Origin: Sparassis latifolia
Lineage: Eukaryota; Basidiomycota; Agaricomycetes; Polyporales; Sparassidaceae
Reading direction: 5' to 3'
Length of the DNA stretch: 64,000 nucleotides
Assembly (NCBI GenBank): GCA_018466975.1
Contig: CM031557.1
Coordinates: 2,108,001 to 2,172,000, forward strand
This document shows positions 10,694 to 21,062 of this stretch, piece by piece. The notes under the pieces are model-generated. The model ran no database searches, was not told where the DNA came from, and saw only the letters and a list, made by a program, of their open reading frames with translations. Both the position numbers and the translations under genes were made by a program. Every line of letters starts with the position of its first letter. The first letter of the stretch is position 1.

Positions 10694-12707
10694 CGGGATT
10701 GATAATTTTTCCCTTTGAGCTGTGTGTGCACTGCGAGGGGCCACCGTTGTTCCATCGCATCATCGCGTTGCAATGTGTGATCTGCTCTGAGGTGTGGCGG
10801 CTGAGGCAGATGGCGCAGATGTGAGTGGTCGACGAACCTGCGCCCCGTCGAAAAGACTGACTGCTGTCTCGTTGGGGGTCTTTCGAGAAATGACTATTGG
10901 AGGACTCGCGACGATGCTTAATCTTATCTCCATATCCCAACTGAGAGTATTGGCTTCACATTGGAGGCGATGCCGATCGATGACTACAGGAGATAGAACT
11001 ACTGGCTGAGGCTCCTCGTCTTCCCCTTAAATCTTCCTGGATGCGGGATTGCAGTGCTGTCATCTAGTTGGACACAGTTAGGAAGGGGGAATGTGGATAA
11101 AGAGTGAAAGGAGTGAGAATGGAGTCGCAGGACGTGATGCGCAAGATACGAGATGCGGGATGTGACGCAATATGCGGGACGCAGAACGTGGGGCGCTGGG
11201 TGCAGGACATGGAACGCAGGACGCAAAGGCACGTGACGCGAAGCGCAGGACGCGAGACGCATGACGCAAGGCGTGGGACGCAAGACGCAAGACGCAGGAC
11301 GCAGGGCACGCAACGCAGGACACAGGGCACGCAACGCAGGACGCAGGGCACGAAACGCAGGACGCAGGGCGCGAAACGCAGGACGCAGGGCGCGAAACGC
11401 AGGACGCAGGGCGCGAAACGCAGGATGCAATAACGCAAAAACGCATGATGCAGAACGCGGGGCGCAGGACGCAATGACGCAGGACACAAGACACAGGGCG
11501 TGGGACGCAGGACGCAGGACACGGGGCGGAAGATGAGAGGACGTGATGTTGGAGCGAGCGGTGAACGGGGTGCGGGAGCGCGAGGCATGAGGATGCGGGA
11601 AAGGTTGGTGCATAGGTGAGGAATGCATTGACGCAGGAGGCACGGAGCCCGACGGTGAAGGATAAGTGAGTGAGTGGATGCGTGACAGAACAAAGAGGAC
11701 GCGGAGAGGTGGGGATAGGTGAGCTTAGAGTTGTCAGAAAGGAAAGGAGGATGACGGACCTGTCTCACAGCTTCGGAACGGGCATTTTCCCCTCGTTCGT
11801 TCAGGTAGCTGGTGAGGAGAGCTGAATTGATTTTGGCGATGTTGAAGGTACGCTCGTCTCCGCGTACGAGGGAGTCGTGCCATTCTCTCTGGATGTGCGC
11901 TTGATAAATTAGGAGAGCGGCTTCGCCGTGCTCCCTCCTTCGAAATTCATGGTTGGTGATGGCGTAGAAGAAAGCGAGGAGGGAGTCTCGATGCTTCTGC
12001 GGCCAACCGGCTTTCTGGATCTCGATGAGGAAAACTGCCTTGCCCATTGTCATTTGATGCCGCGAGAGATCGTGATCTTGGAGGGTGTTGCGCGATGCGC
12101 GACAGGATGCCATCGGTTTGAGGGCCATCATGTTGTCCAGGCGGGCGATACCGAAGGCCTCGTCGACGGTGGAGGATTGACTGTCATGTGCGTCCTGGCA
12201 GCCCTCTTCAGTGAAGTACCACAGGCCAATGTACTCACATTTTCGGAGTTTTTCCAAGGCGTAAACGGACGGTCTGGCGAGTAGGACGTCCGGGGGGGCG
12301 GCGTCCTCATCAAAATCGCCGATTTTCGGTTTTTTCTTCTCCGCTTCACGGCGTTCTGCCTCTGCTAACTCTTCATCTGCTCGTTTTGCTGCGTCTTCGG
12401 CAGCGAGACGCTGAGCTTCGATGGCGTCTTCAGCGTCCTGATCTGCCTGACGTTGTGCGGCCCAAGTCTGTTTGCGCAAGTCATTTTCGGCAGTCCACAC
12501 GTCAGTGAGCTGCTGGGTTGCGACGTCGGGCGCGACTCCCTGGCTTAGCGCGAAGGCTTGGACAATGGCGTTGTATAGCGGTGAGGAGAAATTCGGGCAG
12601 ACTTCTAGACTCGGGTCAGATTGGAGTCTAGGCGGGGGTACTCCGGGTGCTTGTGCTAGTGCCGGTGGGGCCGGAGGGGCAGGAGGATTGTTGCCTGGAG
12701 GATCCAT
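10539..12707 (-). CDS. Gag-like protein of the retrotransposon, one 819-nt intron
   Basis: Exon 1 is 12707-11760 and exon 2 is 10940-10539; the donor CAG|GTCCGT and acceptor TCTCAG| join in phase 0 to give about 449 residues. Exon 1 encodes a Pro-rich start, a long Ala/Glu/Arg coiled-coil stretch near residues 75-135 and a conserved block containing FLIEIQKAGWPQKHRDSLLA. Exon 2 encodes Cys/His clusters: CAICLSRH, then CTDWQRPRSC and HECSGCGDSSHCAHQC, as in basidiomycete DIRS-type Gag proteins. The true ATG is 12707; a TTG six bases upstream is not needed. The intron carries the 21-bp minisatellite. Role inferred: nucleic-acid-binding structural protein of the retrotransposition particle. Confidence 0.75.
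11290..11430. repeat. 21-bp minisatellite in the gag intron
   Basis: About six head-to-tail 21-bp units of the type AAACGCAGGACGCAGGGCGC plus G, best aligned at 11311-11415, with looser copies of the 7-bp core ACGCAGG from about 11150 to 11560. Because 21 is divisible by 3 the repeat leaves long open frames on both strands, which are artefacts. Confidence 0.85.
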
Positions 12708-12742
12708 GATCAAGGAATCGAGTAAAACAGTGGATTCGGTGA

Positions 12743-12895
12743 GAGAAAAGACAGAGAGCAGCGAATCAGGAGCGCTGCGAACGACTGAGCACTAGCGAAC
12801 GTGGCGGAGGACACGAGGTTAGGCGCCCGCTGGTGCTAGTACATAGACCTAACTCTAGGGTTAGGCTCGTACCTCGCCTTTTCCTAGAGCGTCAA
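12743..12895 (-). repeat. split direct repeat A1 (left terminus of the element)
   Basis: A 153-bp sequence repeated at 6832-6984 with three differences, all C here and T in the other copy at CpG sites. Outer edge is at 12895, where identity with the inner copy stops after GCGTCAA. Contains a telomere-like inverted motif around 12848-12866. Confidence 0.9.
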
Positions 12896-13349
12896 ACTTT
12901 GTGTTCGGGTGAAACTTGGGTGAAACGAAGAAGAGCTGCGGGCGCTAACATGGATAACGAGCGCTTGCGCTCGAGCCGCATTGCCCTGCAGTGCATTTAT
13001 GTCTGAAGAACCTGGGTGCCGCAAACCGTACGCACGAAGACATTTAGCGCATCCACATATGTAGCTGTGTTTCAGCGCCGGCCCCCTGTGAGCAACACCG
13101 GGCGGAGCGCTGATCTGTGTGGTCAATGTCAGTGAATGGAAGTAGTACGTTCTAGCACCATCCTGCTAAACTTGACTTGGAATTCAGGTCTCAGCGCTGG
13201 CGCCATGCCCGGGAGATGATGCGGCGGCGGCACCGGATTGGCCTAAGATTAGCTAGTGCCAGCAACATATAATGGCCGTGGTGAATGTGACTATTGTGTG
13301 TTCAGTCGATTCCAGGTCTCTCCACCCACTGTAGGCAGATATCTGCACC
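12896..13349. other. intergenic, metacaspase upstream region
   Basis: Lies between the left terminus of the retrotransposon and the metacaspase ATG. Only short open frames; I see no conserved coding signal, no repeat and no clear TATA box. The metacaspase promoter must lie here, so the element inserted within about 450 bp of that gene's start. Confidence 0.5.
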
Positions 13350-15168
13350 ATGCCGGTCCCCGTTCGCCCACCTGCTCGCAAGGCGCTCTCTGTTGCCGCG
13401 CAATACTCGCGGTTGAAGCAAATCGATGAGATGTACGAGCTTGAGGGGACCCATAACGACCCTCCTCGGATTCGTGAACTTCTCCTCGGTGCGTAATATC
13501 CAGTTTGTAGTCTGAATCATCATTAATTGTGATTGACTAGATGTATATGGGTACCGAGACGAGGATATCACCATTCTCATGGATGATGAGAGCGGGCGAT
13601 ATGCATGGCCTACCCGCGACAACATCGTGAGCCCCTTCAACTCACTGTTTACAGCCGCTGTGAAGCTAATCGCGATGCTCTGTACAGATGAAAGCCATGC
13701 ACGAGCTTGTCGCCGATGCTATCCCCGGGGACCATTTCGTGTTCCATTGTGCGTACGACTCGTGCGACTCATTCATAGACTGACCTCACCCTTATCGGTC
13801 CAGTCTCTGGTCACGGAAATCAGGTCCCGAACACAGACGGTACAGAAGTCGATGGCTTGGATGAAGGTGAATATGTAATTCTCGGCTACTTCCCCAGCTA
13901 ACTGATTCTGCGCTTCAGTGATCTGGCCTGTGGATGTCGTGGTCCATAGCGATGATTCATTTGATAACTACATTATTGACGACGTGAGCATAGACACTCG
14001 TAATATGCCCATAAATAGTGATCGTAGAGCAGGATATCCATGACATCTTAGTCAACCACTTGCCTCCGGAGACCCATTTCGTGGTATGTGGATGCTGCTC
14101 TCTCTTGTACTCGAAAATAGCTCACAGAACGCTCGTAGATGATATTCGATTGCTGCCACTCCGGGACTGCTGCAGGTACTGCCGTTTCGGTTTAAATTCT
14201 GAGGAAGAAGTTGAATATTATTCATCGACAGACCTTCCTTACGCAAACGATGACTTCTGTCCTCAGACGCCGATCTCTCCATCAGCGCAAACGACTGTCA
14301 AGAGTGGTATGTTCAGCCACACTGCTGCAATGTTTTATCAGCTCATGGATAATTTATCAATAGTCCACGTGCGCAAGGGGTCGGAGTGTATGTATCTGGC
14401 GAGCACTTCCTGGAAAGAGTGCTGCAAGTTGACGTACTTGTTTCAGCAATGGTGCACACGCACACCGTCGACCACGACTTGGACGACGGATTGGCTGCGG
14501 AGACTCCGGTGTCGTCACCGACCGATAAGCTCTCTAGCAACAGGCTGATCTCAGCTTACGACAAACGTCCTGATGTGGTGTGTTTCCTAATGTGAGCGGC
14601 TGTAAGCCAACATATTGAGCTATCTTTAGACATCTTGGTCTGCCTGTACGGACGATGAGGTGACGCTCGAGGCAGGAACTGGTGGCTTATTCGTTCAGGT
14701 GTGTGCAAACGTACAATAGGAAGACCTATTGCTGATGAGGCAATACAACAGGCATTCACAAATGCTCTTCGTGAGTATTGGTTTGAATCATCGTCGGCCG
14801 GGTAGCACTAACTCCATCTGCTAGGCAACAAACCGAAGCAATCTAACGTGGAGCTGCTGAGATCTGTGACGTATGTTGCGTTTAGATTTCGATGTTGGAT
14901 GAACTCAATTTGATTGTACTCAGCCGCGAACTCGCTCGTATCACTGCCATTGCCAACAAGAGAAGGCCGCCTGAGTATCCCGATGAGTTCGTTATAAAGC
15001 CTCAGGTTCGTCCCTTAGCGACACAGTGAGAATTGAGTGACTGACTGTTGGTCTGGATGTCAGTTGTGTGGCCTTCATGAGCTGGTAGGTATTGCCTCTG
15101 GCGTCGAGCTCGTGCAAATGCTAAAAATCTTCCAGGAGGAAGTCTTTCCCAGCTTTGTCTCGTTCTGA
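13350..15168 (+). CDS. MCA1: type I-like metacaspase, 16 exons, 333 aa
   Basis: Sixteen exons splice in consistent phase (13350-13488, 13541-13626, 13688-13748, 13804-13866, 13919-13983, 14033-14083, 14139-14175, 14232-14306, 14364-14387, 14447-14577, 14630-14698, 14752-14770, 14825-14870, 14924-15005, 15064-15084, 15136-15168), 1002 nt. The caspase-like fold is recognised by YELEGTHNDPPRIREL, the catalytic His in FHFSGHG (His ~99) and the catalytic Cys in FDCCHSGT (Cys ~161), followed by TSWSACTDDEVTLEAG near the C-terminus. Metacaspases are Ca2+-activated cysteine peptidases that cut after Arg or Lys and act in stress, ageing and proteostasis. No Gln/Pro-rich prodomain is encoded ahead of the catalytic domain. 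The region between the subunits is short. All catalytic residues are present, so it should be active. Confidence 0.9.
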
Positions 15169-15408
15169 TCTCGTCTGTCACTTTCTGCATGCCTCTGTAC
15201 TTCGTCTTGACTATGAATGCGCGCGACTGTATGCTACCCTCAGGCCTCCTATTGACTTGTATCTATAGTGCATTCTTACTCGCTTACTGCGCCTACGTCG
15301 TCGTGCCCGCTGAATGATCATTTGTTGACGCGTTATTTACGCGTTTCGGACTTCGAATCTGAATAACACGTCGCTTGCACACTCTTCTCCACTCTCTTTC
15401 GTACGACC

Positions 15409-16011
15409 ATGTCCCCGCCCCCAAACCCCAAGCCCTCGTCCCAGCCCTCCGCCAGTGGCCCAAGCGGTACCGAGAGGCGTCCCCTCACAGAGGTTATCTC
15501 GGAGACGTTCCCCGCGTTCAATCATCGCTCTGCAGTCGTCGAGCCTTTCGACGCAGAGTCCAAGAGAGATGCCGAGTTTCTCGAAAGTGGGTCGGCGCCG
15601 AGGTCACATCCCACTCACATGAACTGCATTGGTTCTGACCCACATGTACTATACGCGGTTCTGTGTGCGCCCAGAGCTGAACATGATGCTCCTGGAACTG
15701 ATGCTCGACTTCCACGCTTGGTCGACCGCACGCCCCACGCACGAGAGCGACCGCACCGCCGATGAACTCGAGCGGGAGATCAATGGTGTCATGGAGGTGG
15801 AGAAAGAACAAGGCACGTCTCTCCTCGGTACGCTCGGTTCCCCGCCGATCGCGCTTCTTCTCTGTTTCCTTGCCCCTACCCGGCAATTTTCTTCGCGTGC
15901 CCTCGAAAATTGACTGACATTGTTTATGAAGAGAAAACACGCCAGCGGCTTAACGAGTTCGTTACACGCATCAAGCTGGCTTTGGCGGCGCTGACTGGTT
16001 TGGCTCCGTGA
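15409..16011 (+). CDS. small helical protein of unknown function, 136 aa
   Basis: Three exons (15409-15586, 15675-15827, 15932-16011) join in phase. The product starts with a Ser/Pro-rich tail (MSPPPNPKPSSQPSA), then a segment around EVISETFPAFNHRS and two likely helices (ELMLDFHAW region, then EREINGVMEVEKEQ through TRQRLNEFVTRIKLALAAL). No signal peptide or membrane span is visible. The helices could form a coiled coil, so a subunit of a larger complex is possible. I do not recognise the family. It starts only 240 bp after the metacaspase stop, on the same strand. Confidence 0.7.
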
Positions 16012-16863
16012 TATGTGCTCTGGACTTTGCTGTTCGTGTTCTGGACTAGTTGATGCTGTCTTGTGACCTTGAGCTGTGCTGAACTGTTTTTTCTCGAAAT
16101 TGTATCGCTCGTATTCAATATGTATATGTGGAATCGCTGGGGCTGTTTTGGTACTTTTATGTGTTCAGATCATACGAATGGGGCTTGGTTGCCAGATGTT
16201 ATATAAACGGGTGATTTCAGCATGGTGACTCATACCCAAAGGTCCTGAACTTCAATCCGATTATGGGTGATTGGTGTTTTTCACCTTCACTAGCACTCAG
16301 CAAATGGTTGACTCTCACATCCCCAAGTGTTCACAGTATGAGCGACTGCCCGAATCTCTCTGCTCAGTTGTTCTTGGTGTCCCTGCAGAGATCATTTATA
16401 TCCTACCTATGTCATTGCTCATCATGGAAGAAAGTCAATAGTGTAAGTGCATGATCCGAACATCCAAACATTGTTTCAAACAAACATGGAATTGATGTTT
16501 TCTGAATCGCTCTCCACCGGGGTTTTGCACGTGGAAATGACTGATAAGATCATTCTCCGATTCGCAAGAATTTTGGCTGATGGCGACTCCCATCGTCACT
16601 CTCAGCCTCGGAGTCCCGTACGCAGTCATTGTCGAGCCAGACCTGATATGTAGCGATTGCTACCGAACGACAGGATCGCGGCAGGATCACCGACTCGGAA
16701 CATCCAGGCCTATGCGCCCAATCCGAGTCTACTACTTAACAGCCTCCGATATGCAGAGGGTACTTTCTCCGCAACCTTCGCAAGCCACACCCGGCGTTCT
16801 TGTGCCACAGAATCCAATCCGACTGAACTGCCAGTCTGAACGCAATCCCATCAACCAGCACTG
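16012..16863. other. intergenic, flavin monooxygenase upstream region
   Basis: About 850 bp with an ATATAAA at 16200-16206. A short plus-strand stretch around 16375-16420 can be read as PAEIIYILPMSLLIM, which resembles an F-box core, but there is no supporting frame either side. No gene called. Confidence 0.4.
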
Positions 16864-18478
16864 ATGGATCTTCTGCCGAGTACATAGTACAGTATCTCCG
16901 AGTGACGCCGTACCCATATCTCTGATCTTCGTGGTTTACAGACGCCGCAGTGGACTCCCTGATAGACTTGGATGGTGTGAAGGACATTTGTGTCATTGGT
17001 GCAGGAGCTGGTGGGCTTGCGGCCCTCAAGATCATCTCGGAAACCCCGCAGTACAAGTCCGGACGATGGAGACCCACAGCATTTGAGATGCGCGAGAAAG
17101 TGGGCGGAGTATGGCGAGTACCCTCTCATTCGGACATCGTGGAGTAGAGTCGTGGAGTAGAGTTCCTCCGACTTACGATTCTGCATATACGCAGGTTCCC
17201 TGCCTCTCCCACAGGAGATTTTCCACTCACGCCGCTGTATGACTCGCTCACGACGAACCTTCCGCACCCGGTCATGGCATTTCACTCCTTCCCTTTTCCC
17301 CTTCCACCCCGCTCTACCCGCCTGCAAGTACGGTGGAGACGTACCTCCAAGCCTATGCTGCGCATTACAAGCTCGGACAGCACATCCGCTTCAACACCGC
17401 CGTGCTCTCCGCCGACTGGGACGGGCAGCACTCGAAGTGGACTGTGCACATCACTGGGGACGAGGTCCTCACCTTCGACCTGCTCATCGTTGCGAACGGG
17501 CACTACCATATTCCGCGTTTCCCCGACACGCCCGGACTCGCAGCATGGCTCGCGCAAGGGAAAGCCTCGCACTCTGCATGGTACCGCCGCCCGCACGATA
17601 TCGGCAATACGGTGCTCGTCGTCGGTGGGGGCTACAGTGGGATAGATATCTCCGCGGAGATGCGCACCGCTGCGCAGACCGTGTTGCATTCCGTTACTGG
17701 CGGGGAGCCCGAAGACCTAGACGGCGGAGCGTTTAAACGCCGTGGGCGCATCGCCGAGTTCGGCGACCCCAGCCAAGGGCGCGTGGTGTTCGAAGACGGG
17801 ACGGTCGACGAGGGGGTCGACCATTGCATCCTCGCGACAGGCTATGAGTTCTCATTCCCCTTCCTCTCCCCACCGCTGCTCGAGGGCGCCGTGCCGCCAG
17901 CGATACCTCCTCTCCCTCCGACGTTGTACAACTCCTCGTACAACCTCTTCCCGCTCGCACGACACGTCTTCCCGCTCGTCTCGACTATCCCGCCCTCGCG
18001 CCTCGTCTTCCTCGGGCTCCCGATCCGTGTCGTGCCGTTCCCGCTGATGGAGGTGCAGGCACGCGCCGTGATCAAAGCATTTGCACAGCCGGAGAGCCTC
18101 GACCCGCTGCAGGAGGCCGTCGCGATCGTTGCCCGTTACGAGACGCTTCGTGCGCGCGTCGGCGACAGCGAGGCTGCGATCGCAGAGGCGTGGCACCGCT
18201 TCCAGGACCAGGAGCAGTTCGAGTACCGCGACGAGCTGCATGCGTGGATCGGTGGCGAGTATGCCGGGCCAGAGTGGAAGGTGCCCACATGGACCAGGGA
18301 ACTCTATGGCAGGAAGGACGTGTTGCGCAGTGAATGGAAGGAGCTGGAGCGGCTCGGAGAGGCGGAAGAATGGGTCAGGGGAGTGGGGGAACATGGTGAA
18401 AGTGAGTGGGTTGATCTTTTGTATCGATTGTTGCGCAGGGTAGACAAGAAGGGTCAAGCAGAGTTTGGAAAATTGTAA
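16864..18478 (+). CDS. flavin-containing monooxygenase, apparent one-base frameshift
   Basis: Exon 1 is tiny (16864-16879), exon 2 is 16942-17143 and exon 3 starts at 17195. Exon 2 carries the FAD-binding CVIGAGAGGLAALK, then the frame continues to GGVW; exon 3 has PLYDSLTTNLPHPVMAF; the rest has HSAWYRRP, the NADPH-binding VVGGGYSGIDISAE and the ATG motif ILATGYEF. These define the FMO/N-hydroxylating monooxygenase superfamily, which oxygenates N or S atoms of small substrates with NADPH and O2; the substrate is not readable from sequence. Near 17291-17300 the conserved frame switches: LPHPVMAFHSFPF is in one frame and STPLYPPASTVETYLQAY in another. One missing C in a CCCC run explains it, and I found no intron that does. 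Either a pseudogene or a sequence error. The donor after exon 2 (GTAGAG) is chosen by phase. Confidence 0.8.
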
Positions 18479-19036
18479 TGATCTTGAATGTTACATCACG
18501 AGAACTTCAGGAATTAACACATCTACTAGACATAGAATATCATACGATACGAAAGTGATATATCACATGGTTGACACGATGTAGTGATGGAGTACAGAGC
18601 AGAACAGCATTGGGAGAACAATCAGATGCACTTTAAGAAGAACTTGAACATGTAGGGCTGGATTGAATGACAGGCTGAAGAGTAGATGAGCAAGTGATTG
18701 GAAGACACTGAAAGCATGTGAACATACCGGGGATTACTCTTCCTTCAAAGATTTACCATCTGCTGATGATAGGACATCACCAGCAAAGGAGGGATCCCAT
18801 CCCAACTGAGCATACTCTCCATTCTTTATGTTATTTAGAAAATTCTGCAACCTGTGATTATGAGAATCCATCCACATGCAAAACTCCTGTGGAGTTCTTG
18901 CTACTGGGGAAGGATTCTCTTCAGAAAGTACATGCTTCAAGGCTAAGCCAAGCTCCTGGACCTCAGCAAGGGATGGAAATTGCTTCTCCTGATGAGGGGC
19001 TATATAGTTGCAATAAGCTTCAGTGAATGCTAATTT
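18479..19036. other. intergenic between convergent genes
   Basis: AT-richer stretch between the stop codons of the monooxygenase and the convergent minus-strand gene. It must hold both 3' ends. No coding or structural signal seen. Confidence 0.5.
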
Positions 19037-19813
19037 TTAGACATAAGGGGACATACACATCTTTGGCATTTCATGAGAATCCTGTGACACTGCATTAGAC
19101 ATTCCTGTAGCATAGAATGGAGGAAGTGTGGCATGAGTCGGTTCAGGTGAGGTGGAAGGGTCAGGAGTTGGCAAATGTTTCTTATTGCTTGACTCTGGTA
19201 GGTGTGACTTCCACAGATCAATCCATGTCTGTACATCGATGTGAGTTGCACCCAGTCGCCGTGCCCATATCCCAACCTCTACATTGCGCGGTGAAGGGTT
19301 CTCTGAGAGGAGTACTTGCAGCTTGAGTATAGACTCTGGCGTTAGAGAAGGATGCACTGTCCGACATACACACACATTACCACTGCAACTGCAAAATAAT
19401 AATGAATGCAGACATACGAATGTCATGAGTGCTTGCCGGCACCTCTTTTGGCACCATCTTCTGTCGCAGCCCCCTCCAGTAACGCTTGAGGTCCTCGAAA
19501 GTGTACCAGTCACATCCATGGATCTCGTGGAGTCTCTGCAAGAGCTCCCGCAGTTGTTGTTCAGTCAAATTCGGTGTGAGCTTGTATTGATCTGAGAGAG
19601 TGGTCCGTGTGAGATCTACGCCGTGTCATTGTGGTCGAGGGACGCGCACGCACCGGTAAGTAGCGCGTAGCCATCTGGCGCTAAGCGACGACGCGGCTTT
19701 CCATGCAGCGCCTCTGATTCAGGAAGTGCTGGCGGTCTTTCGCTGGGACCGGGGTCCATTGCAAGGGTTGTTCGAAAAGCCGTTGGGTAGGAAGATGGGG
19801 GAAGAGATGTCAT
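19037..19813 (-). CDS. homeodomain-like protein with two HTH-like blocks, 225 aa
   Basis: Three exons join in phase (19813-19654, 19615-19418, 19356-19037). The product has a Pro/Ser-rich start, then a first block around residues 65-108 (LTEQQLRELLQRLHEIHGC followed by WYTFEDLKRYWRGLRQKM) and a second around 123-170 (LTPESILKLQVLLSENPSP then VEVGIWARRLGATHIDVQTW). Both have the spacing of a homeodomain/Myb-like three-helix unit with a Trp in the third helix, but neither shows the WFxNRR signature, so this is a divergent call. The tail is Ser/Pro/Thr-rich. The first intron is only 38 nt, short for this window. Likely a nuclear DNA-binding protein of fungal type; target unknown. A transposon-derived origin is an alternative. 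Confidence 0.5.
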
Positions 19814-21062
19814 TTTCGCTAAATCCTCCTGTTGTGCCGACTCACAGAATCTTACTGGATACAGGAGAATTCCCATTTTTGGGCAAGTCTGGCCGTTTCC
19901 TATGCACTAGTCTATTTTAGCAAAGTCTTCTTTGATAACAGCTGATCAGCGATAGCCAAACTAGGCAAGTGAATTGCACTGGACAACTTGCTGCTCACCC
20001 ACGAGCTGCCATGCTAAGCAATGAGTACTGATTAGCCTTACTGTCAGTGAGGTACAGTAGTTGTCAAATATCCTTGCTGGTTTCCCAGCAAGGTGTTTTG
20101 ATGTCTACTGCAGACCACTGGCAGGCTCACAGTGATCGTACAATGATTAACATGCAGATCTGAGCCACCCATACAATTCCAAGCAACACTTCCTCAATGA
20201 TGACGATCCGGTATGTCCTTCTATCCTATTCATGGTGATGATTTGATCTCATTCTGCAACACAGGACTCAGGACGCTCGACACTGGTGCCTATCGCGCTG
20301 ATGCATGCAGCAGAGTATTTGCACGTCCTCAACGAAAACATGACATCCCGAGGTTATGGGTGTGAATTTTCACTCGCACGTCTACTTCTATCGCACATGT
20401 GCGATGAGTCTCATGCTGCCGGGTATCGTTAAAATCCACCATGAGGTAGGTGTTCTCTTTGACCTTGCTCCACATTGATTAGTAGATTACTCAGTTGTCA
20501 GATCTCTCATGGACACTTTCAGCAGACATCTGTCTGCATCGAATGTTCGATGCTCCATGCTGACACCTGTATGGTCGTAGGAGACTGGGCGTGTGAATGC
20601 ATACAGTGCCTAGTAACTCGCGCACGAACGGAATTATACTCTTTGTTTAGTATGATACGCTATCCTACTGCTACTTTACGTGGAGAATGTGCAATCCAGA
20701 AGATGAGACCGAACAATATCTGCGAGCATGGGAAGTATAGTCAGACTCGGCAGATGGCCGGAAAGGTGGTTGACGCGAGGGTCTGTCTTCACCGGCGTGC
20801 GCATGAACTTTTGAGTTCCTCTGACAACGCCGGACCCACACGCTGCTTCTTCCTCCCTCCTTCGACTTGTAGACCCTTCGTCGCTGGCTATTCCACTAGT
20901 CTCGAGCACAGGCGGCCATCTTCGCACATTCTCTCGGAATTTCGGTTTTTTTTCCCGTATCGCCACGACAACCTGCGGTAGCGCAGTGCCACTCGCAGAT
21001 TACCCTCTCGTCGGCGAATTCTGGTGAAGCACCTGCGTCGGACCGTGACATCCATCTCGCCC
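19814..21062. other. intergenic with one exon-like fragment
   Basis: Mostly non-coding. At about 20158-20440 on the plus strand two pieces splice with a normal GTATGT...CAG intron to read LSHPYNSKQHFLNDDDPDSG followed by VPIALMHAAEYLHVLNENMT. This looks like a remnant of a real gene but no start, no continuation and no family were found. The longer open frame at 20475-20981 has poor composition and is not called. The promoter of the gene at 21063 lies at the right end. Confidence 0.4.

Larger units (their letters stand above)
5457..12895 (-). mobile_element. DIRS/Ngaro-class tyrosine-recombinase retrotransposon with split direct repeats
   Basis: Read on the minus strand the order is A1 (12895-12743), gag, RT/RNase H, tyrosine recombinase, B1 (7313-6984) joined to A2 (6984-6832), a spacer with an extra ORF, then B2 (5786-5457). 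This A1...B1A2...B2 arrangement is the split-direct-repeat layout known from PAT/Ngaro elements; the inner B1A2 copy equals the junction formed if the outer ends B2 and A1 are joined in a circle. A is 153 bp and B is 330 bp, with no indels between copies. Length is 7439 bp. There is no integrase and no LTR pair, and the recombinase shows R, HxxR and Y catalytic residues, so it is not Gypsy or Copia. A 16-bp duplication and an in-frame TGA make this copy non-autonomous. Recombinase-mediated insertion makes no target duplication, and I see none. Confidence 0.88.

Noticed and set aside
8479..10773. 764-codon minus-strand open frame, longest in the window
   Set aside because: It overlaps the RT and RNase H frames, has Ser/Pro-rich composition without motifs, and is the shadow frame of the retrotransposon's real genes.
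11150..11560. possible CRISPR array
   Set aside because: Units are contiguous with no unique spacers and the genome is eukaryotic; it is a minisatellite.
11064..11758. continuation of the Gag open frame through repeated CVLRFAP-like units
   Set aside because: It reads the minisatellite inside the intron; a normal donor and acceptor join the conserved Gag parts across it.
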